Shown here piece after piece: positions 30,075 to 35,126 of a stretch of 35,126 bases of DNA. Origin of the DNA: CAZNVG01 sp964576475 (lineage in GTDB: Bacteria > Patescibacteriota > Saccharimonadia > Saccharimonadales > CAZNVG01); NCBI GenBank assembly GCA_964576475.1, contig CAZNVG010000009.1, positions 1 through 35,126 on the forward strand, in the 5' to 3' direction. The position numbers and the translations under genes are program-made. A model generated the notes under the pieces. That model was not told the DNA's origin and searched no databases. It worked only from the letters and a program-made list of their open reading frames with translations. The stretch's first letter is position 1, and each line of letters begins with the position of its first letter.

Positions 30075-31334
30075 TTATCGTAGCTTCGCTATGCGCTGCG
30101 CAAACCATCGTGCACTAGGTCGAATCGTGCGCTTCATTGTCTTACGATCAACCGACACCAATCCAAACTTTGGCCACCAGCCATAAGCCCACTCAAAGTT
30201 ATCGAGTAAACTCCAGTGGAAATAGCCGCGCACATCCACACCTTCACTAATTGCTCGCTCCATCGCAACTATAGTCTCCTCGATCCACCACTGCCGCTGT
30301 TCATCAGACGCGTCCGCCAAGCCATTCTCTGTTATGTAGATGGGTTTACGGTATTTGTTTCTCACGCACAGCAGCAGAGGATACAGCCCCTCCGGTTCCA
30401 TGTACCACCCCATATCACTCACTGGTACTTTCGGGTTTTCTGCACGAAATCCTCTGTAATAGTCGGTGAAGTAGTAGTTAAAGCCTACAAAATCCTGATA
30501 GCGTCGTACTCGATTCACAAACCACCAGTTCCAAAAATACCGCATCCACTTGACCATAATTCGATCACTAATATCGTGTTTATTTTTTGCCTGAATATTG
30601 CCCATTTGTGTCGCTAGACCGACCTGAATATTTGGGTTTTGCTTTTTGAGAATTCTATACGCGCGCTTATGTGCCAATGTCAGGTGGTAATACACCCTCA
30701 CGAAAGAAAAAACATTCTTCTCTTCCGGTGGCCATTCTCCTGTTATATAGCCAAAGCTAGCATAGACATTTGGTTCATTAATAGTGAACACGTGACCAAC
30801 TTTGGCGCCATACTCATTGGAGATCTTTTGAACAAGTCTCTCGAAGTACTTAAGGTTCTTGCGATGCTTAAACCCACCTTTATCGGTAAACCACACTGGC
30901 ATAGTCCAATGCCAGATATTTAGGAATGGCTCAATGCCTCGTTTTTTTAGTGCATCAATATACTCATGATAGTGCGCTATCTCAGCTTCATCCCACCTGC
31001 CCTCTTCTGGTTCGATTCGAGCCCATTCTACTCCAAAGCGAAACGCATTGAGGTTGAGTGTGCTAAGTAACTTAAAATCATCTTTGTATCGATTGTAATG
31101 ATCGACACCTCGACCAGATATGTAATTTGACGGCCGTGTCGCTGCCTTTTCAATAGATTCCCAGTTTGCAAGCCAGCCCCATCGGCGTTCAGCGGTACTT
31201 GCGCGTTCTGCTGCGTTCCCTAATTCCCACACCGTCCATTGCGTATGGTTTCCGCCCTCAACTTGATATGAGGCAGTAGATGCACCCCAGTAGAAGTTAT
31301 CCGGAAACAATTTCTGTTTTTTAGGCATAGCCAA
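30075..31334 (-). CDS. Glycoside hydrolase family 1 enzyme (beta-glucosidase-like)
   Basis: A retaining beta-glycosidase with the (beta/alpha)8 barrel. The catalytic pair is intact: acid/base Glu187 in TINEPN and nucleophile Glu336 in ITENG. Other GH1 marks: FYWGASTASYQVEGG near the N-terminus, FRFGVEWARIEPEEG, and the C-terminal GYFHWSLLDNFEWAYG. Length 419 aa is slightly short but complete. No signal peptide, so it probably acts on imported or internal sugars. The two ATGs (31334 and 31328) are equally good; a GATACT box lies 8 nt before the first, suggesting a leaderless mRNA. Substrate (glucoside, galactoside, 6-phospho form) is not resolved. Confidence 0.93.
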   Translation of the reverse strand: MAMPKKQKLFPDNFYWGASTASYQVEGGNHTQWTVWELGNAAERASTAERRWGWLANWESIEKAATRPSNYISGRGVDHYNRYKDDFKLLSTLNLNAFRFGVEWARIEPEEGRWDEAEIAHYHEYIDALKKRGIEPFLNIWHWTMPVWFTDKGGFKHRKNLKYFERLVQKISNEYGAKVGHVFTINEPNVYASFGYITGEWPPEEKNVFSFVRVYYHLTLAHKRAYRILKKQNPNIQVGLATQMGNIQAKNKHDISDRIMVKWMRYFWNWWFVNRVRRYQDFVGFNYYFTDYYRGFRAENPKVPVSDMGWYMEPEGLYPLLLCVRNKYRKPIYITENGLADASDEQRQWWIEETIVAMERAISEGVDVRGYFHWSLLDNFEWAYGWWPKFGLVSVDRKTMKRTIRPSARWFAQRIAKLR

Positions 31335-31351
31335 ATAGTATCACAACCCCT

Positions 31352-31975
31352 TTAGTTGAACGCTGCGAGATCGCTCTCTAGCATTCCGAGATAATTGAGT
31401 TCACTCTCCATTGCTTCGAGGTCATCTTTTGGATCAAACATTTTAGGATCTAAATCAACAAAATATAATTGTCCATTTTTTACAACGTGGTTGCTCGAGA
31501 ATCCTAACTCCCGTACGGCAGGGACACCTGTCTCGCTGGCCGTATATAGATAGTCATACATCGCGTCAATCTTTTGCCTAAATACTGCCGTTGCTTCCTC
31601 GCTTGGTGCAGACGTGAACATGCTTGGTCTTCCATGATACGTGTCATGGTTAACAACAAATCGTTCACCGTATACCTCGTCAGCCTCAATAGTTATTGTA
31701 TCTCCCGCTATCTCCACTCGATGATCAGGCGCGTGGATGCCTCGTGCGGCCAATTCTTCAAGCGCATTTGTGAAGTGCCCATACAGTGCATGCAGTTTCT
31801 CTTCATCGCTGTCACCTAACGTATCTTCAAAATCAGGATCTAGATCTAACCCTCTGAGTGTTCGTACTCGCCGATAAACTACACCTGACTCTGTTTCAAA
31901 TCTCTCAGCTGCGCCACTATCGGGAGTTGGTGGCACTGATTCGAGTGCCTGCAAGACTGCGGTTCGTTCGCTCAT
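31352..31975 (-). CDS. Hypothetical acidic protein, possibly kinase-fold-like
   Basis: A 207-residue acidic protein. The C-terminal segment ELGFSSNHVVKNGQLYFVDLDPKMFD resembles the end of a kinase-like catalytic loop (N...V.DL/DP) seen in phosphotransferase-type folds, but no P-loop or HxD catalytic motif is found, so this is weak. The first half is Glu/Asp-rich with RVRTLRGLDLDPDFEDTLGD. A TATAAA box lies 5-6 nt before the ATG (leaderless pattern). It lies 18 bp upstream of the GH1 start. Function unknown. Confidence 0.6.
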   Translation of the reverse strand: MSERTAVLQALESVPPTPDSGAAERFETESGVVYRRVRTLRGLDLDPDFEDTLGDSDEEKLHALYGHFTNALEELAARGIHAPDHRVEIAGDTITIEADEVYGERFVVNHDTYHGRPSMFTSAPSEEATAVFRQKIDAMYDYLYTASETGVPAVRELGFSSNHVVKNGQLYFVDLDPKMFDPKDDLEAMESELNYLGMLESDLAAFN

Positions 31976-32023
31976 GTATATTTTATAGCATAGTTCTTAT
32001 GTTTATGCAAGTATCTACCTCTG

Positions 32024-32848
32024 TTATTTCATTTGCGAAGGATCCCAGCATGTTCTCGTGCCATCACTTAACGCCTGAATGTCCTGCATTTCCCTTTCAG
32101 TTAGTGAAAAGTCAAAAATATCTATGTTCTCTTGTATCCGATTGACGTGCGTTGATTTCGGAATAGGCACCGCACCTAGTTCGACAGCCCATCGAAGCAT
32201 CACCTGTGCATTTGTTTTACCATATGTGACTGCAATCCGACTAAGCACAGGGTCATCAATACGATGTCCATGAGCAAGCGGACTATAGGCTTCGACGACT
32301 ATCCTATGTTTCTTGCAAAAATCGAGCAGCTCTTTCTGTTCATTATAAATGAACGGATGAAGCTCGATCTGGTTAACCGCAGGTATTATATTGCTATGCT
32401 TCATAAGTTCCTCTAAGTGCCTCACAGTAAAATTCGACACACCAACCGCCCTAGCGCTCCCCGTAGCATAAATCTCTTCGAGAGCCCTCCAAGAAGCAAG
32501 TCTTTTTTCTGTAACTGGCCAATGGATCAAATATAGATCTACATAGTCTGTTCCCAGCCTTTTGAGTGACTTTTCAAACGCTACTTTTGCAGAGTCAAAA
32601 CCCTGATTCGTGTTCCATAGTTTTGTTGTGAGGAATATCTCGCTTCTTGGGATTTCGCTTGCTGCAATAGCTCGCCCAACACCTTTTTCGTTCCCATAAA
32701 TTCGTGCCGTATCTATTAGTCTATAACCAGCATCAATCGCATTTGTTGTCGCCCTCTGAGCTCGTAGTGAAGGAATAATCTGCCATGTGCCGAATCCAAT
32801 CGGAGGTAGTAAACTACCCGTATTCAAGGGGATTTGCTTGTGTTTCAT
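32024..32848 (-). CDS. Aldo/keto reductase
   Basis: An NADPH-dependent carbonyl reductase of the AKR superfamily with the complete catalytic tetrad: Asp46, Tyr51 (ARIYGNE), Lys76 (TTKLW) and His109 (LIHWP). Also visible are GVSNF, NQIELHPF and the cofactor-binding IPKSTHVNRIQEN. Length 274 aa matches bacterial 2,5-diketogluconate reductase-type AKRs. TAGAGT lies about 11 nt before the ATG. Substrate not predictable. Confidence 0.93.
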   Translation of the reverse strand: MKHKQIPLNTGSLLPPIGFGTWQIIPSLRAQRATTNAIDAGYRLIDTARIYGNEKGVGRAIAASEIPRSEIFLTTKLWNTNQGFDSAKVAFEKSLKRLGTDYVDLYLIHWPVTEKRLASWRALEEIYATGSARAVGVSNFTVRHLEELMKHSNIIPAVNQIELHPFIYNEQKELLDFCKKHRIVVEAYSPLAHGHRIDDPVLSRIAVTYGKTNAQVMLRWAVELGAVPIPKSTHVNRIQENIDIFDFSLTEREMQDIQALSDGTRTCWDPSQMK

Positions 32849-32911
32849 GACATCATCATACTCTAATGCCCTAGATGGTAATTATCCCAGGAATTATCAG
32901 GAACGCATCTC

Positions 32912-33454
32912 TCATGCTATCCCCCGCTTCTTTCGCTCGAGCACGTCATAGCCTTCGTGTACTTCATCTGCTTTATGAATGTTCAACGAATCAAATAGAT
33001 CCCATAGTTGACGAATAACCTTATCGTGATCACTGTCTTTATGCATTATCAACTCAGCTTCTACAAAGTTGCCGAGTCCGGGTACTTCATCAAGACACAA
33101 CTCTATGTCGCCATAAGCACCCTTACGTCGTATTTTGGTCAAATCGGAATATTGCGTGAAGCCGAGCTGCTCTACAATAGCGCGCAACTCATCGGCATCA
33201 TTAACAAGTGTTTCATGTTCAATGCTATCAAGATGTCCAACAACTGAACGCTTCAGTGTAAAGTATGTCCTCTCATCGTTTTCGATTCGAATACGCAACC
33301 AATTCGCATTCAAGGCATTGTCCGTCGATCCTGGCTCAGCATAGACAACATCGTGCTGCTTAATTGGATCTGAGAGTGTAATTCCTAGATCTCTTATTCT
33401 CTGTAATAAGCCCTTTGGATCAGTAACTTTTGCTTTAATTTCTATTTCTCGCAT
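32912..33454 (-). CDS. CYTH-domain protein
   Basis: CYTH proteins (class IV adenylate cyclase, thiamine triphosphatase, polyphosphatase) form a triphosphate tunnel. The diagnostic ExExK is at residues 3-7 (EIEIK); further charged strands follow (RIRIENDERTYFTLKR, LTKIRRKG, IELCLDEVPGLGNFVEAE), as expected for tunnel residues. The 180-aa length fits a CyaB-like subgroup. A perfect TATAAT ends 6 nt before the ATG, a clear leaderless start. It is divergent from cassette C4. Which triphosphate it uses is unknown. Confidence 0.88.
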   Translation of the reverse strand: MREIEIKAKVTDPKGLLQRIRDLGITLSDPIKQHDVVYAEPGSTDNALNANWLRIRIENDERTYFTLKRSVVGHLDSIEHETLVNDADELRAIVEQLGFTQYSDLTKIRRKGAYGDIELCLDEVPGLGNFVEAELIMHKDSDHDKVIRQLWDLFDSLNIHKADEVHEGYDVLERKKRGIA

Positions 33455-33471
33455 GGTGGCATTATACGATA

Positions 33472-33500
33472 TTTACTTTTTATACTTCTTATGTTATAAT
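33472..33500 (+). promoter_or_regulatory. Cassette C4 promoter
   Basis: TTTACT (33472-33477), 17-bp spacer, extended -10 TGT-TATAAT (box 33495-33500), in the divergent space before the CYTH gene. The RNA should begin near TAGTTTCA (33505-33512), shared with C1, followed by AGCC-GTGA-GGCT, a GNRA-capped hairpin. Confidence 0.7.
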
Positions 33501-33536
33501 ACTCTAGTTTCATAGCCGTGAGGCTGGGACATTTAC

Positions 33537-33550
33537 AAGCAGTGTTTGCA
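33537..33550 (+). repeat. Cassette C4 5' panhandle arm
   Basis: AAGCAGTGTTTGCA is a perfect inverted match to 34363-34376. With the preceding bases it reads TTACAAGCAGTGT, clearly related to TTACAAGGAGTGT of C1. Here the Shine-Dalgarno (AGGGAG, near 33591) lies outside the arm. Confidence 0.8.
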
Positions 33551-33602
33551 CACCCGCTCCTCCAACAATGGAGAGCACTCGATCATTCCTAGGGAGCCTT
33601 TC

Positions 33603-34310
33603 ATGCTGAAGAAAATCATGTCGATCATCGATCGACGCAACATCACGGGTATCGAATACCTGCTGATCGTGGCGTTGATCGTGACAATCGTGATCTCCGC
33701 CACCTCCTGCACACCACAGCCGACAACCCCGCAGTGGTCGCAGACGGTCGTGGCAGTTGGTGATGGTCAGTCCTACGACACCCCCCTGTCTCGGGGTTGG
33801 CCAAGCCACCTTCGCGACCGCGGCGTGCCGATCGACTACGTCACCACTCCGGGATACGGTCTCGATGCTTCGTTGCTTCGCGGCAACTACATCGACCGCA
33901 TCATCCAGCGCGTCAACGACGACGGCTGCCCCCGCGCATTCGTCATCATGGTCGGCAGCGCCGACTTCAACAACTGGAACGACTCAGGTCTGTTCCTGAA
34001 CTACAACACGCTGAACGAAGCGGCAACAACGCTCGGACAGTTCCTGTTGGCCGAAGGATGTGACACCATCTGGGTGGCACCTCCTCCCGGCTCGGACTAC
34101 TCATGGGACTGGCAGACCCTCAAGGATCGCACCACCTACGCCACCTGGCTGACCAGCCAGTCGTGGGTGACGCACTCCATCGAGGTGCTCGAGTTCCAGC
34201 AGCCCGACTTCACGCTGAGCGTCAGCTACGCCGAGAACGAGATCCGTCTCAACGACCTCGCTCAGCGCGTGATCGCCGATCGAGTTCAGGCGGAACTGGC
34301 CACCATCTGA
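33603..34310 (+). CDS. Cassette C4 cargo: pilin-like N-terminus plus degenerate SGNH-like domain
   Basis: A 235-residue high-G+C protein. Residues 1-35 resemble a Flp-type prepilin leader and helix: a basic segment (RRN) then ITGIEYLLIVALIVTIVI, with Glu18 five residues after the likely cleavage point (Asn in place of the usual Gly). Cys36 follows the helix. The rest looks like an SGNH/GDSL-hydrolase fold: strand plus GDGQS (53-57) at block I, VIMVGSADFN (114-123) at block III, and a final helix NEIRLNDLAQRVIAD at block V. The usual Ser, Asn and His are shifted or missing (DGQS, SAD, IRL), so catalysis is doubtful. Start ATG 33603 follows AGGGAG. Confidence 0.75.
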   Translation: MLKKIMSIIDRRNITGIEYLLIVALIVTIVISATSCTPQPTTPQWSQTVVAVGDGQSYDTPLSRGWPSHLRDRGVPIDYVTTPGYGLDASLLRGNYIDRIIQRVNDDGCPRAFVIMVGSADFNNWNDSGLFLNYNTLNEAATTLGQFLLAEGCDTIWVAPPPGSDYSWDWQTLKDRTTYATWLTSQSWVTHSIEVLEFQQPDFTLSVSYAENEIRLNDLAQRVIADRVQAELATI

Positions 34311-34315
34311 TCGCC

Positions 34316-34357
34316 GAGGGGTGCACACAATGACTACACGTCTCGTGTGCACCCCTC
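34316..34357 (+). other. Cassette C4 3' hairpin
   Basis: GAGGGGTGCACAC/GTGTGCACCCCTC (34316-34328/34345-34357), 13 bp perfect, with a 16-nt loop containing a 3-bp inner stem. It begins 5 nt after the stop codon. There is no immediate U-run. Confidence 0.85.
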
Positions 34358-34362
34358 ACCCC

Positions 34363-34376
34363 TGCAAACACTGCTT
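34363..34376 (+). repeat. Cassette C4 3' panhandle arm
   Basis: TGCAAACACTGCTT, the perfect partner of 33537-33550, lies 5 nt after the 3' hairpin. No hammerhead core follows. Confidence 0.8.
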
Positions 34377-34409
34377 TAACTTATTAATCAGTTTTTGTCA
34401 GCTTTATAA

Positions 34410-35126
34410 TTATCGATCTTCTTGTTCAATCTTCAGTGGTTTTTTACTTTTAATTTCGTAACGATTACCTGTCAGGGGTGATTCTATGTAATCATCGTTG
34501 AGCAGATTAACGAATGTCGTCATATCCTTCTCGCTCAAAATAATTATAGACCCGTCGATATCCGTCATTAGCTCAATCCCAAGCTCTTCGGCATGCTTGA
34601 GAAGGTCCTCCTGTTTGATACCATTAGGGTCAATTTTCTGCAGTTTGTTAACGAGCGCCTTCTTTCCCTGAACTATAGACTCCATAGTTAACTCACCATC
34701 ATATGTAAAGGTAAAGTTTTTCTCGATTTCTCGCATCTTCTGCAGTGCAATGCCGTATTTCTTAGCATTATAGCCAAACAACTGTTCTAGCTTACTTTGG
34801 TTGAATACAAACATATCTTGATCGACAACAAGAAGTTGGTTGTCGGGCGGTATTCTGAGCGCCCCTTCTGCATCAAATTTTTTGAACGCACCATTTCGCA
34901 TCATCCAGCCTTCTGAACCCTTCATAATCATTGCTTGCGGCAGCTGCTTCAGCACAAAAAAGCTCTTATCAATACTTGGGTGCTTAACGCGCGCTAACAC
35001 ACCTTTTATGCGTTTGAAGTCATGCTGATCCTCATTAAATGCTTCGATTTCATGCTCCTGAGTTTTGAGCCAATTAAGCGTTATGTACGCATTTTCAACA
35101 TTTTTTAGCCGTGTCCTTTGAAGAAC
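34410..35126 (-). CDS. DUF4868/KwaB-like protein (5' partial), candidate Kiwa defence gene
   Basis: The minus-strand frame is open from the window edge (239 sense codons visible; the start lies beyond 35126). The sequence has the feel of DUF4868/KwaB: a strand pair PQAMIMKGSEGWMMRNGAFKK, then LLVVDQDMFVFNQSKLEQLFGY, then a helix-rich C-terminal domain (HAEELGIELMTDID and following). KwaB is the DNA-sensing effector of the Kiwa anti-phage system and works with the membrane protein KwaA, which would be outside this window. Base composition is like the housekeeping genes. The assignment rests on remembered family features only. Confidence 0.5.
   Translation of the reverse strand, partial: VLQRTRLKNVENAYITLNWLKTQEHEIEAFNEDQHDFKRIKGVLARVKHPSIDKSFFVLKQLPQAMIMKGSEGWMMRNGAFKKFDAEGALRIPPDNQLLVVDQDMFVFNQSKLEQLFGYNAKKYGIALQKMREIEKNFTFTYDGELTMESIVQGKKALVNKLQKIDPNGIKQEDLLKHAEELGIELMTDIDGSIIILSEKDMTTFVNLLNDDYIESPLTGNRYEIKSKKPLKIEQEDR

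Overview
The window looks like a chromosomal segment of a Candidate Phyla Radiation bacterium, most likely Saccharibacteria (TM7). This is inference from the gene set: a compact mraZ-rsmH-ftsL-ftsI-mraY-ftsW-murG-ftsQ cluster, a sigma-region-4/HARE-HTH fusion protein, a large TraG/VirD4-like ATPase, many genes that look leaderless (a -10 box 6-11 nt before the ATG), and moderate G+C. TGA is a normal stop (murG/ftsQ share ATGA), so this is not the code-25 SR1/Gracilibacteria branch.

Layout: 1-683 small hypothetical genes; 729-2114 a TerC-like membrane protein and a convergent hypothetical; 2227-5832 a PAS histidine kinase, a response regulator with a duplicated Ala/Pro-rich tail, and an RsuA/RluB-type pseudouridine synthase; 6027-7358 der; 8479-9105 pth; 11338-12192 dprA; 14192-16477 topA; 16684-20524 the sigma4/HARE protein and the VirD4-like ATPase; 20525-21184 a gene-free stretch; 21185-29379 the minus-strand division/cell-wall cluster, with MraZ boxes and DnaA boxes in front of mraZ; 29657-33454 a membrane protein, a GH1 glycosidase, a hypothetical, an aldo/keto reductase and a CYTH protein; 34410-35126 the end of a DUF4868/KwaB-like gene.

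Six foreign-looking cassettes, called A, C1, C2, B, D and C4 here, sit between these ordinary genes: 7361-8401 (+), 9112-9737 (-), 10355-10922 (-), 12193-13232 (+), 13234-14119 (+) and 33472-34376 (+). Their genes are clearly richer in G+C than the housekeeping genes. They encode small proteins of no recognised function: two related Cys-motif proteins, a PEHLL-repeat protein, a coiled-coil/two-TM/30-residue-peptide operon, a PGDWVV-domain protein, and a pilin-like N-terminus joined to a degenerate SGNH-like domain. All six share one RNA layout: own promoter, about 20-30 nt of leader, a 5' arm beginning (T/G)ACA, a Shine-Dalgarno and the gene(s), a two-tier hairpin after the last stop codon, and a 3' arm complementary to the 5' arm. 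The arm sequences differ between cassettes but pair within each one. In A, B and D the 3' arm runs directly into a type III hammerhead ribozyme (8346-8401, 13180-13232, 14067-14119) predicted to cut 9-11 nt past the arm.

The best reading is a family of panhandle mRNAs, half of them with a ribozyme-made 3' end, carrying high-G+C cargo in a genome whose own genes are largely leaderless. I do not know of a description of this arrangement, and it is the main point of interest.
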